Positions 43,078 through 51,653 of a DNA stretch of 64,000 bases are shown one piece after another (the stretch's first letter is position 1; every line of letters begins with the position of its first letter). Under the pieces are notes generated by a model. It made no database searches and was not told where the DNA came from. It worked only from the letters and a program-made list of their open reading frames with translations. Made by a program: the position numbers and the translations under genes. The stretch is from Nitrospira sp. (GTDB lineage: Bacteria > Nitrospirota > Nitrospiria > Nitrospirales > Nitrospiraceae), in assembly GCA_029194665.1 (NCBI GenBank), contig JARFXO010000002.1, positions 248,001-312,000 of the forward strand, written 5' to 3'.

Positions 43078-44676
43078 TCATGACAGGTCCGGACCTCGCC
43101 GAATCGCATCCAAGTCTCGATCCGAAACTGTTTGAACGGCACCCCAGTTTAGGCCGAGACGATTAAACACCTCCTGGCTCGTAATCCATCTTCGTTCACA
43201 GCTCTGCATTAAAAAGACGGCTGGTCCGGCCCCCTTCAACAAGGTCCCGTCCGCCCTTGAAGGAAAGTCCTGCCCTCGTGGAATCGAATTCAAGTCGGCA
43301 TCCGTGATCGTTTGAATGGCATTCCAATCCAATTCTCTGCAATTAAAAGTTTGGGGATCAGGAATCCACCTACGCTCTCCAGCTTCAATCAGATAGACTG
43401 CGGCGCCACTCCCTTTGATGAGAAGGCCGTCGTTAAGCTTGGCTGGCTGTGGTTCGGCCATGAGGTGTCGGTCGGTTCGACCGTCGGGTGAGTCAACCGC
43501 AAGCCATTGTCCACATGGAAAGAGCCATGTTTGGTTAGTGGTTTGGTTACGGACAAGAATTCGGTCGAGAAACCATCCAGGGGTGTCTCCCTTATTATCG
43601 TGACGGATGTGCAGTACCTTCAGCTCGCCAAGGTCCCTTGTTTTCCACTCAAATCGATCAGTCTGGCCTCGTTGAAAGTTGTCGCGGGGATTATCGAGCT
43701 CATACTCGCTAGCCCCCTTCGATCCAGAGACCCTTATGTAGACACCAGCATTGGTTCCGGCACCTTCAACATCACCAGTTACAACCGTAATCTCATAGGT
43801 GGTTAGCTTCGTGTCCGGAAGTAGTTCCACGCTAGTACCCTGAACCGAATTTAGCCAACGGTGGCATGGGAAGAGCCATGATTGACCTGTTGTTTGATTC
43901 TGCACGGTAACGGTATCAAGATACCACTCGGGGCTTTCCCCCCCACTGTCGTGTGAAACTCTAACCTTCTGCAAATCACCTAAGTCCTTCATGTCAGGGC
44001 GCGAAACCGGAGGTGAAACAAACGTATCGGTTTTGCCTCGCTCAAAATTGTTGGAGGGATTGTCAAGCTCAAACTGTCCACTGTTCCCGTATTCTCCGAA
44101 GAGAATGATATACACAGTGGCATCAGTCCCAGCGCCTTCCAATTGACCTGTGACAACTCTGATTTCATAAGGGGTAAGCTTCGCCGGATCCTCCGCCACA
44201 CACTTCCACATAATGTTAATATTGCGTTGGACCACGGCTGGAAAGTTCAGGCGTCCTCCATGATCCGTGATGTTCGTGATGAACTTGGCAAGGCTATTGG
44301 CAACCTCGGCGGCTACTTTAGCAGCTGCTGCATACTTCGCTTGGCCGGCGGCTACTACGGCTTTTTCCACTAAGACAGGGTCGAACCGGGGTATGTCCGC
44401 GAACTTCATCGTAGCCGATGCGTCTACGATTTCCCCTTCGCTATCAAATTTCACCGTTAGTAGACAATGGTCATCCTGGCCCAAGCCCACCCAATCACCC
44501 CCGCGGATATGGTCGATTTTCGTCGAGACAAGCAGTCCTCCTTCCGGCGTGTTACTCACCGACGGTTTGTAAGTACGATAGTCACTCCCGGCGTCTTGGT
44601 ACTGAGCAGCCCTACCGCTCTGATCGTCCCACCCTCCGAGCTCTTCACCCATTCGAAGTTGATCGAGTGCCGGCAT
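43078..44676 (-). CDS. Tandem PLAT-domain protein with C-terminal repeats
   Basis: 532 residues from ATG 44676, which has GGAGGAGG upstream (an in-frame start at 44706 lacks one). No signal peptide. Two PLAT/LH2 beta-sandwich domains follow each other: TPYEIRVVTGQLEGAGTDAT... DKVRVSHDSGGESPEWYLDT type at ~170-290 and TTYEITVVTGDVEGAGTNAG ... IRHDNKGDTPGWFLDRILVR at ~295-405. The C-terminus has two ~50-residue repeats (GERRWIPDPQTFNCRELDWN; CERRWITSQEVFNRLGLNWG). PLAT domains bind lipids or proteins and accompany lipases and lipoxygenases, but no enzyme domain is present, so this is probably a binding or adaptor protein. The export route, if any, is unknown. Confidence 0.85.
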   Translation of the reverse strand: MPALDQLRMGEELGGWDDQSGRAAQYQDAGSDYRTYKPSVSNTPEGGLLVSTKIDHIRGGDWVGLGQDDHCLLTVKFDSEGEIVDASATMKFADIPRFDPVLVEKAVVAAGQAKYAAAAKVAAEVANSLAKFITNITDHGGRLNFPAVVQRNINIMWKCVAEDPAKLTPYEIRVVTGQLEGAGTDATVYIILFGEYGNSGQFELDNPSNNFERGKTDTFVSPPVSRPDMKDLGDLQKVRVSHDSGGESPEWYLDTVTVQNQTTGQSWLFPCHRWLNSVQGTSVELLPDTKLTTYEITVVTGDVEGAGTNAGVYIRVSGSKGASEYELDNPRDNFQRGQTDRFEWKTRDLGELKVLHIRHDNKGDTPGWFLDRILVRNQTTNQTWLFPCGQWLAVDSPDGRTDRHLMAEPQPAKLNDGLLIKGSGAAVYLIEAGERRWIPDPQTFNCRELDWNAIQTITDADLNSIPRGQDFPSRADGTLLKGAGPAVFLMQSCERRWITSQEVFNRLGLNWGAVQTVSDRDLDAIRRGPDLS

Positions 44677-44909
44677 ATGGTCCTCCTCCCAGGAGTGGAT
44701 CGCCAATAATTACACCGCTTTTTTGAATGGTAATCCCTCACTGGTTCTTGTGCTGAGTTGGTTTGCCGGACGCTTTTGCAGTGGCGGCAGCGCCCGGATT
44801 GCATCTGCTTTGACAATCTCGTGTGGTCGCCATTAACCCTGTCAGTCCCAAAGTTGTCGAACTATTCAGCTAGGGAGTAGCGGCAAGTTGAGCGCCATAA
44901 ATCGCCACT

Positions 44910-45510
44910 CAGGCTAACGCGTCAGCGATTCGGCTCGTAAACATCGCAAGCACCTATGCTCTACAATAATAAGCAAGAGCAATGCTAGGTAGTTTCCTCA
45001 TATTTCATGATCCCATCACTCGGTTTCTTAGGTTTTGGAGATACTGAGCATGACGAGCGGAAGACGAACGTTGAAATGCCCAAACGCGTAGTATCTAAAT
45101 AGATTCAACTTATGTATCTAAACTGATACGCCTCACAGGTCTCTGGGCGATGAAACCTTTATGAAGTAGAAGGTCGCCTGAGTTGACTACCTGAGCGGAG
45201 ATCCCAGATGGAACGGCCAGATCGCGTGGGGCAGAGCAATTGAAGAGAGGACGACTTAGCGGCTTGATTTCTCTACGTAGAGACCGTAGCCTTGGCTCAC
45301 ATGCTTCCGACGCAGGCCACGTCCATTTTTTGCACGCGACCTCGTTCTCCTGCGATTACCTGCAGCAAGAACTGCCGTTTTGCCGACAACTGATTACGGG
45401 CTCGGCGGGGCGACCTCACACCATGGAAACCACGTGGAAAAATATTCCTTCCTCGTGCCACAAAGCGGCAACTCTCATGGTCGTGCTCTCGGCCTGTGCC
45501 TCCGATCCGC
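44910..45510. repeat. Duplicated leader region, copy 2
   Basis: Counterpart of 40759-41340, leading into the intact caspase-like lipoprotein gene. The most conserved block spans about 45190-45420. No start codon with a good binding site is seen before 45423, so the block is probably an untranslated leader. Confidence 0.9.
45091..45129 (+). promoter_or_regulatory. Tandem dyad operator candidates, copy 2
   Basis: ATCTAAATAGAT (45093-45104) and GTATCTAAACTGATAC (45114-45129), with spacing identical to the copy at 40936-40974. They lie about 300 bp before the caspase-like gene. Confidence 0.45.
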
Positions 45511-47447
45511 CGTCAGCCGATACGGTGAAGGCGATCAATGCACCGGGCGGACCGGAATCCTACGAGATTGTTGATTGTCTGTTACCAGGGCAAATCCGCC
45601 AGCTCGGTACACAGGTGATCTACGTCACTGAGCGGCGCCCTGTTCGCACAACCGCGGAAGATTGTGCCATCCGTGGGGGCGAATACGTCGCGAGAGATCG
45701 GGCAGACTATGGGACATCTCTAAAAATCTGGCTGAATGAGGCTCAAAAAGGGTCTGCAGAAGCTCAGTATTATGTCGGAACGCTGTACGAAAGGGGTGCA
45801 GGCGGACAACCTGATTATCAGCGAGCGGCGGACTGGTACCGCAAGGCCGCTGAGCAGGGGGAAAAACGAGCGGCAGTTAGCCTTGGCCGGCTGTACGAAC
45901 AGGGCTTGGGTGTGCCGAAAGATCCGGAGCAAGCCTTCACGTGGTTCGCGAAAGCGTCCGGTTTGGACGACGCCTCGCTATCCCTCCTCACCAACCAACA
46001 TCTCCCCAACGCCCAAGCCTCGACACGCATCCGCGAACTGGAGCAGGCGCTCGCTACGAAAAATCAGGAAGTTATCCGGCAAAACAGTCAACTTCAGGAA
46101 TTACAACGATTCGCAGAAACCGATCGGCGAAAGAGCCAGGATGCCGATCGACGGTACCAAGCGGCGCGCGCAGAGCTGGACCAACTTCACGGGAGACCTG
46201 ACCAGTCCGAAGCCATCGCCAAAGCCGATGCCAAGGTCAAGCAGTTCCAGGAGGAAATGGACCGAGCAAAGAGAGAACTCGACGCCAGGAATACAGACAT
46301 CGTGCAACTTCAGCAGAAGATTGCCTCACTCGAAACCAACTCCATTGATCTTGGCTTTGATGGGCCCACGTTGGAGATTATCGACCCGCCACTCGCCAAG
46401 ACCCGTAGCAAAGAGGAGCTGGCGATTCTCATCAACACCGGTTCCCAGCGTTCAGTCACAGGTCGCGTGCTGGCACCAGCCGGACTCCGGTCGCTGATGG
46501 TGAATGGAGAGAAGAAGAAGGTTAACGAAGACGGGGTGTTCACGGCGACCTTCGGAGCCCTTCAATCAGCCGGCGATGAATGGGTCCTCCAGGTTCTCGC
46601 CGTGGATACTCAAAACAAGCGTGCCTCACTGAAACTCGTCCTCAAAGCCACAGGTACGATACGGCCCGATCCCCAGGTGCCCAGGCAGGATCTGTCAGCA
46701 TTCGGGCACTACCATGCCCTTGCCATTGGGAATAACGATTACAAGCACTGGAAGAAGTTGGAGAATGGAATTTCTGATGCCACTGCCGTCGCCAAGACGT
46801 TGACAGAGCGCTATGGTTTCCACGTCACGATCATCAAAGACTCGACACGCTCAGATATCATGAATGCGCTCAATGAGTACCGGAAAACCCTCACCGAAAA
46901 CGACAATCTGCTGATTTATTACGCCGGCCACGGACATCTTGAACAAGACATCGATCGAGGGTACTGGATTCCCGTTAATGCCGAGATCGACAACAATTCC
47001 GAATGGGTGAATCTCTCCGACGTAATCGACCTTCTACAACTTATCTCTGCAAAACAGGTGATGGTGGTGGCGGATTCCTGCTTTAGCGGAAAATTGACGA
47101 GGAGTTCATTGGCGCAGTTAAAACCGGGCTTGACTGCCCAGGCACGATTAGACATCTTGAAAAAGCTTGCGAAACGGCGGGTGCGTACTGCTATGACCTC
47201 GGGTGGAGTCAACCCGGTCCTGGATGCGGGGGGCAGCGGACATTCGGTTTTTGCCGAGGCCTTTCTTGGAGTGCTGGAGGAGAACGACGCCGTTCTGGAG
47301 GCCGAACGATTGTTTTTGGCCATCCGCTCCCGCGTTGTCAGCACGTCACAACAAATGCACACGGAGCAAGTTCCCACGTACGATCCTATCCACATGGCTG
47401 GGCACGAAAGTATCGGTGATTTTATCTTCGTCCCGCAGGCACTCTGA
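45423..47447 (+). CDS. Caspase-like (peptidase C14) lipoprotein with Sel1 repeats
   Basis: 674 residues. A lipoprotein signal METTWKNIPSSCHKAATLMV ends at lipobox LSAC. Then a short cysteine-containing domain (VDCLLPGQIRQLGTQVIYVT) shared with the paralogue at 47790, two Sel1 repeats (GSAEAQYYVGTLYERGAGGQ; GEKRAAVSLGRLYEQGLGVP), a coiled coil at ~200-310, a beta-rich linker and a C-terminal caspase fold. The catalytic dyad is present: His503 in YYAGHGH and Cys553 in ADSCFSG. The start at 45423 is chosen because the lipoprotein signal begins there. Sel1 repeats usually mediate protein contacts. The anchor suggests periplasmic proteolysis or signalling; cleavage specificity is unknown. Confidence 0.9.
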   Translation: METTWKNIPSSCHKAATLMVVLSACASDPPSADTVKAINAPGGPESYEIVDCLLPGQIRQLGTQVIYVTERRPVRTTAEDCAIRGGEYVARDRADYGTSLKIWLNEAQKGSAEAQYYVGTLYERGAGGQPDYQRAADWYRKAAEQGEKRAAVSLGRLYEQGLGVPKDPEQAFTWFAKASGLDDASLSLLTNQHLPNAQASTRIRELEQALATKNQEVIRQNSQLQELQRFAETDRRKSQDADRRYQAARAELDQLHGRPDQSEAIAKADAKVKQFQEEMDRAKRELDARNTDIVQLQQKIASLETNSIDLGFDGPTLEIIDPPLAKTRSKEELAILINTGSQRSVTGRVLAPAGLRSLMVNGEKKKVNEDGVFTATFGALQSAGDEWVLQVLAVDTQNKRASLKLVLKATGTIRPDPQVPRQDLSAFGHYHALAIGNNDYKHWKKLENGISDATAVAKTLTERYGFHVTIIKDSTRSDIMNALNEYRKTLTENDNLLIYYAGHGHLEQDIDRGYWIPVNAEIDNNSEWVNLSDVIDLLQLISAKQVMVVADSCFSGKLTRSSLAQLKPGLTAQARLDILKKLAKRRVRTAMTSGGVNPVLDAGGSGHSVFAEAFLGVLEENDAVLEAERLFLAIRSRVVSTSQQMHTEQVPTYDPIHMAGHESIGDFIFVPQAL

Positions 47448-47789
47448 AAACATCCCCTCCACAGAGAGCTGTTGAGCTGTCATCCCCTGGCAACGAACCG
47501 GACGGAAGCAACGGAAAGGAGGATGACCAAACGCATACCCAAAACAATCTCGTGATCGGTGCACACCTCTCCTAAAAGCTCATTGCTATTTCGTCATCAT
47601 CTTCTCTTTGATCCCCTCAGTAATAGGCGTGACTGAACCGCCTCCTCCACCAACTCGGCCTGTCGCAATAAAGCTCATACCGCTAAGCGCTTGAATACAA
47701 AACCAACCTGGTCACCGCAGACGCTTCAATAAGGCCTGCTACACTTCTCAGTGACACTGAACGCTCAACTTTCAACACAAGGAGCGATC
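47448..47789. other. Intergenic region before the short lipoprotein gene
   Basis: 342 bp without a convincing ORF, repeat or hairpin. Only the AAGGAG binding site before the ATG at 47790 is clear. The dyads of the other paralogues' leaders are absent. Confidence 0.5.
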
Positions 47790-48179
47790 ATGATCAGTCG
47801 GAAGCATGCTTCCGCCATAAACATTCCCTCAAAACTTTGCGATAAACCGATCACGATCCGAGCGGGGCGATCTCATGACATAGCCATCTCATGCAAAAGG
47901 ATTCTCGTCTCTTCCTTTATGGCAGTGACGCTTCTGGTTGGACTGTCGGCCTGCGCTTCGGACTCCTCGTCAGTCGCTTCGGAGACCCCGGGAGCCGAGG
48001 TGATCAATGTACCGGATGGACCGAAATCCAACGAAACGGTTGATTGCCTGTTGCCTGGACAAGTCCGCCAGCTCGGCACGCAAATGACCTATGTCTCTGA
48101 ACGGCGCTCCATTCGCACGACCAAAGAAGATTGCACCATCCGCGGCGGGGAAGAGGTCATGGGAAAGCAGCTAAACTGA
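47790..48179 (+). CDS. Short paralogue of the caspase-like lipoprotein's N-terminal domain
   Basis: 129 residues from ATG 47790 (AAGGAGCGATC upstream). After a long basic N-region comes a hydrophobic segment with lipobox SAC (LLVGLSACASDSSS) and a domain (VDCLLPGQVRQLGTQMTYVS, CTIRGGEEV) nearly identical to the one in the protein at 45423. The Sel1, coiled-coil and caspase parts are missing, and the protein ends soon after the domain. It could be a free-standing version of this domain or a truncated copy. The ~50-residue stretch before the lipobox is unusual for a signal peptide, so an internal start is possible. Confidence 0.7.
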   Translation: MISRKHASAINIPSKLCDKPITIRAGRSHDIAISCKRILVSSFMAVTLLVGLSACASDSSSVASETPGAEVINVPDGPKSNETVDCLLPGQVRQLGTQMTYVSERRSIRTTKEDCTIRGGEEVMGKQLN

Positions 48180-48297
48180 GAAACGTCCCTGAATGTCTGA
48201 CTAAGCACTCGGCGCTGACACCCGACCGGTCCTGCACCACCAAGCTCTAATCGATATCTTCCCTCAAAGACCACGTCCCGTATCACATCTCCGGTAT

Positions 48298-48459
48298 AAG
48301 GAATTGGGAGCCACATGTTTCGACCAGCGTGATCGAGAGCACGCCCCACTCCGGCACGTCAAACAGTTGGAGCGCTTGGACCATCGGGATGTCCACGAAC
48401 CAGTCTCCGAAGAGACAGCGGCGGCATTCTCAAAGCAGGCTCTAGGACTGACTAGCTGA
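48298..48459 (+). pseudogene. Transposase C-terminal remnant (family uncertain)
   Basis: An in-frame run KELGATCFDQRDREHAPLRH, VKQLERLDHRDVHEP then a stop resembles the C-terminal tail of transposases that read LGAxYFDxxDRxxxxxxLVxRLExLG. There is no start codon and no catalytic core. Beside another transposase fragment on the opposite strand. Confidence 0.4.
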
Positions 48460-48497
48460 AAGAGTGTCATCACTACGTAATTGATGTTCCGTGTCGC

Positions 48498-48665
48498 TCA
48501 ACAGTCCCTCATCCCTCTTGCGAGACCGCCCCTTATGACCACAGTCTTCGCCAACAGATCCGTATAGAGAAGCTTGAGCAAATCGTTCTCGGACTGCAAT
48601 TCTCTCAGGCGTTTCGTGTCGGATGCCTTCACGCACTCCGTTTCGATGATTTTCAAGGTACGCAT
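48498..48665 (-). pseudogene. IS3-type OrfA-like fragment
   Basis: 55 codons from an ATG at 48665: MRTLKIIETECVKASDTKRL then RELQSENDLLKLLYTDLLAK. The heptad leucine pattern RLRELQSENDLLKLL is the coiled-coil typical of the C-terminal half of IS3-family OrfA proteins. The helix-turn-helix part and OrfB are absent. AGGAGGTCC precedes the ATG, so it could be expressed, but it is most likely a relic. Confidence 0.4.
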
Positions 48666-49144
48666 AACGGACCTCCTGGATAAAGATGAGTCGTGACGTG
48701 GGCTGTCACAGACTGATACTCAACGGTGCTGCAAACTTGATTCCAGGATTGGGATGTGGCCAGAACGCGCCAAGTGTGCCAAATGTTCAGATGCTCGAAT
48801 TCTATGCGTATCCAGTCAGATACTGTGGTGAATCAGAAAGGATACTTCAAAAGAATGCCTGAAGTGCAACGGAGTCAACAGCCGGAACCAATAGAACACG
48901 TAGAACACTGCAATCCACATGATTCGCTTGTTCTGCGAGAAGCAAGATAAGTATTTACGCCTTGCTACCGGATTTGACCTCCGTGCAAAAGCTTTCCTCT
49001 ATACCTACTCGCGCAATGGCGCGCTTTTTGCTCACACACCTCAGTTATTGAAGTAGGGCCGCTTCCGCTGCGATCCCCGCCGCACCAAGGCAGACGTATG
49101 CGAGGCGGTGAATGGGCACCAACAGCGTGAAGGAGGACGTCACC
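48666..49144. other. Non-coding region before the protease operon
   Basis: About 480 bp with no convincing gene. It must hold the promoter of the protease/inhibitor pair. The only clear signal is AAGGAGGACGTCACC just before the ATG at 49145. Confidence 0.45.
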
Positions 49145-51055
49145 ATGGGACTCACATTTCGTGAATTGCGCGAGGCAATCGCCAGCGAGGCACTCACCTG
49201 GCAGCCTCTGCCTGAGGCGCCAGACGTTGACCAGATTCCGATCAGAGGTTTGGGCGGCGACGTCACGGGTTTGAAAAAGCCGGAGGCCGTCCAAGCGATC
49301 GATTTCAAGGAACTCCTTGGAGTGGGCACAAACCCTCGCCTTGCAATTCGTCGGCTTGAACGTGGGTTTATTAGACGAGAAACCCTCGAAGAACGATTTC
49401 GGAAGAGTGAACTGCTGCGGATGGGACTTGCCGACCTTGCCGAATCTCTCGATCGCACTCAACCGCCTGAGGGCGGTGCAGCAACGTCGGTTGATTGGCG
49501 CAATCGATGGGGAATCAATTTCATTACGACCGTTCGTGATCAGAATCCCTGTAACGCCTGCTGGGCCTTCGCCGGTGTGGCTCTCGTTGAAGCCATGGTG
49601 CGTATCGAAGATTCGCTGTGGACAAGGTTGTCCGAGGGCGACGTCCACGGTGGCATCGGTGCCCAATGCGGCGATTACGGCAACATCGGTAATGTGTCGA
49701 ACTTCTTTGCCAACAACGGATTTGCCGACCCGGGATGCTTCCCCTGGGCGACCAACAATCCACCGTACCAACCGACTCCCGACCGCAACGGCAGGACTGT
49801 GCGAGGGCCGGCCTTTCAGTGGGTCGGCAGCTTCCAGCAGGTCAAGGATTGGATCGATACTGTCGGTCCGCTCATCACCTGGCTGGAAGTGTACAATGAT
49901 TTCTTCGGCTATGGTTCGGGAGTCTACCGCCGCAGCACTGCGCCCTCTAACACCTTGGCTGGGACCCACTTCATGTTGGTAGTGGGCTATAGCGACTCTC
50001 TCCAAGCTTGGCTCTGCAAGAACTCTTGGGGGACCAGCTGGGGGATGAGCGGTTACTGCTGGGTTGCTTATGGAGATTCAGGAATTGATCAATATGCCAA
50101 AGCCGGAGTGAGAAACGTCAACCCAGATCCCTGGACCAAGCGCCGTCTCCATAACGGAAATCTGTACGAGAGCGGCAATGGAGCCATGAACCGGAATCTT
50201 GAAGTCATGGGCTCGAACGGCAGCCGGATTCAGCATCGTTGGCGCGAGGGAGGACCGCCATGGACGTGGGGCGCAGGCAAGAGTTTCGCCACGGACGCGG
50301 CAGTCTGTCCCACCTTCACCGGTACGACGTTCAATCGCAACATGGAATTGGTTTACTTGACCACTGGTGGGCGACTCCACCATTGGTGGGGCCCCGGTGG
50401 CGGGAGCGGGCCGTGGAATGACGGCGGGATCTTTGGACCTGGCGATTGTCGCGGAGTCCCCGGTTTCATGCAAGGCGATTACGGGGCTCCAGGAAACTTC
50501 GAAGTCGTAGTCTTAGTAGGCGGCGGTCAACTTCAGCACCTATGGCGCAATGGCGCAGGATGGCACAACGGCGTTCGATTCGGAAGCGGTTTAGCCTATT
50601 CGGGCGCAACCCTGATTCAAGGAAGCTATGGATCCCCCCACGGAAACCTCGAGTGCGTAGCAGTCAGATCTGATGGTACGATGCAACACTTCTGGCGGCA
50701 TGAAGCGACGGGCATCTGGAATACCGGTGCGGTGTTCGGCGCCGCAGTAGCAAGCCCACCGGTGATGATCCAGGGACAATATGGAATGCAGAATGAGAGC
50801 GGACCTCATGGAAATTTTGAATTGTGTGTGGCAGTCGGCGGACAAGTGCAGCATTGGTGGCGCTGGAACGGGGGAGACATGCAGTGGCGTCACAGTGCAA
50901 CCTTCGGCCATAATGTGCTGGCGGTTGCAGGTATGTGTGAGGGGCAGTGGGGTATGAATCTGGAAGTCATCGCACTTCGGCGCGATCTTCAGTTGCAACA
51001 TTACTGGCGCGATGGAGCCGGATGGCACGACGGCCCAGTCATCGGTCCGGCATGA
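49145..51055 (+). CDS. Papain-like (C1A) cysteine protease with C-terminal lectin-like repeats
   Basis: 636 residues from ATG 49145, which has a strong AAGGAGG site (an in-frame ATG at 49112 does not). After a ~115-residue propeptide-like region the C1A core starts at VDWRNRWGINFITTVRDQ. Catalytic residues are Cys139 in CNACWAF, His275 in GTHFMLVVGY and Asn293 in KNSWGTSWG. Residues ~330-636 hold about six repeats of the type NLEVMGSNGSRIQHRWREGG / GNFEVVVLVGGGQLQHLWRN, resembling fucose-binding PLL/tachylectin beta-propellers, so the enzyme may target glycosylated surfaces. No signal peptide is visible. Its stop overlaps a chagasin-like inhibitor gene (ATGA). Confidence 0.93.
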   Translation: MGLTFRELREAIASEALTWQPLPEAPDVDQIPIRGLGGDVTGLKKPEAVQAIDFKELLGVGTNPRLAIRRLERGFIRRETLEERFRKSELLRMGLADLAESLDRTQPPEGGAATSVDWRNRWGINFITTVRDQNPCNACWAFAGVALVEAMVRIEDSLWTRLSEGDVHGGIGAQCGDYGNIGNVSNFFANNGFADPGCFPWATNNPPYQPTPDRNGRTVRGPAFQWVGSFQQVKDWIDTVGPLITWLEVYNDFFGYGSGVYRRSTAPSNTLAGTHFMLVVGYSDSLQAWLCKNSWGTSWGMSGYCWVAYGDSGIDQYAKAGVRNVNPDPWTKRRLHNGNLYESGNGAMNRNLEVMGSNGSRIQHRWREGGPPWTWGAGKSFATDAAVCPTFTGTTFNRNMELVYLTTGGRLHHWWGPGGGSGPWNDGGIFGPGDCRGVPGFMQGDYGAPGNFEVVVLVGGGQLQHLWRNGAGWHNGVRFGSGLAYSGATLIQGSYGSPHGNLECVAVRSDGTMQHFWRHEATGIWNTGAVFGAAVASPPVMIQGQYGMQNESGPHGNFELCVAVGGQVQHWWRWNGGDMQWRHSATFGHNVLAVAGMCEGQWGMNLEVIALRRDLQLQHYWRDGAGWHDGPVIGPA

Positions 51056-51402
51056 GTGCTGAACACACGGTCCAAGAACAGTTTCGCCCTGGGTTTCCGA
51101 GCCGACTGAACATGGTGGTCGGCTCGGAAAGTCGCTTTCCCCTGGAATCACGAGCCGGGTCAGGTTATGTCTGGCAAGTCTCTTATCTTGCAGGTGACCA
51201 AGAAGCAGCACTTCTCAGAATTGAATCGGGTCCTGCTCCTGAGCAAGGCACAAGACCAAGTAATCTACCGCCGCCGACACAACTGGTGATAAGCGGTCGA
51301 CATGCCGGCACGGCCAGATGGAGAGTTCGACTCCTCCGACCATGGATGCCCGATCATCCGTTGGTAGACCAAGTCATCGAAGTGTTCGTCGGTGAGGGAT
51401 GA
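51052..51402 (+). CDS. Chagasin-like (I42) cysteine-protease inhibitor
   Basis: 116 residues. The chagasin pattern is visible in three loops: SRAGSGYVWQVSYL (residues 33-46; the usual NPTTGYxW loop is changed to AGSGYVW), a central GPAPEQGTRPSNLP loop, and RWRVRLLRPWMPDHPLVDQV with the diagnostic RPW at 96-98. I42 inhibitors plug the active site of papain-family proteases. The start overlaps the protease stop (ATGA), so both are made together; the obvious reading is that it protects the producing cell or controls the protease. No signal peptide is seen, as for the protease. Confidence 0.8.
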   Translation: MSAEHTVQEQFRPGFPSRLNMVVGSESRFPLESRAGSGYVWQVSYLAGDQEAALLRIESGPAPEQGTRPSNLPPPTQLVISGRHAGTARWRVRLLRPWMPDHPLVDQVIEVFVGEG

Positions 51403-51653
51403 CTTCCTAGCCATTTAGAACCCTTCCGTACGACCTTCGCCCTGGATTTCCGCTGCCCGAGCGAGAGAGTCCGTCCGCATTCTGTATCGGCTGGACTTGT
51501 CCAGCATTGTGCGCCACAACCCAAACCTCGCGTCACGAGGTGATGGCGACTCTGGTTCCACTTGTGCCTTAGACGTCAATTTTTCACAGACGCATCAGTC
51601 ATCCTGATCCGCCAGAGACTTTCCTCTGGAGCTTGTGACCAAATACCCGTGGC
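51403..51653. other. Convergent intergenic region between inhibitor gene and mutS2
   Basis: 251 bp lying between two convergent genes. I see no ORF worth reporting and no strong T-tailed hairpin. Confidence 0.5.

Noticed and set aside
48965..50005. 346-codon minus-strand frame opposite the papain-like protease
   Set aside because: The plus strand holds the complete C/H/N catalytic set and overlaps the inhibitor gene; the antisense protein has no recognisable features.
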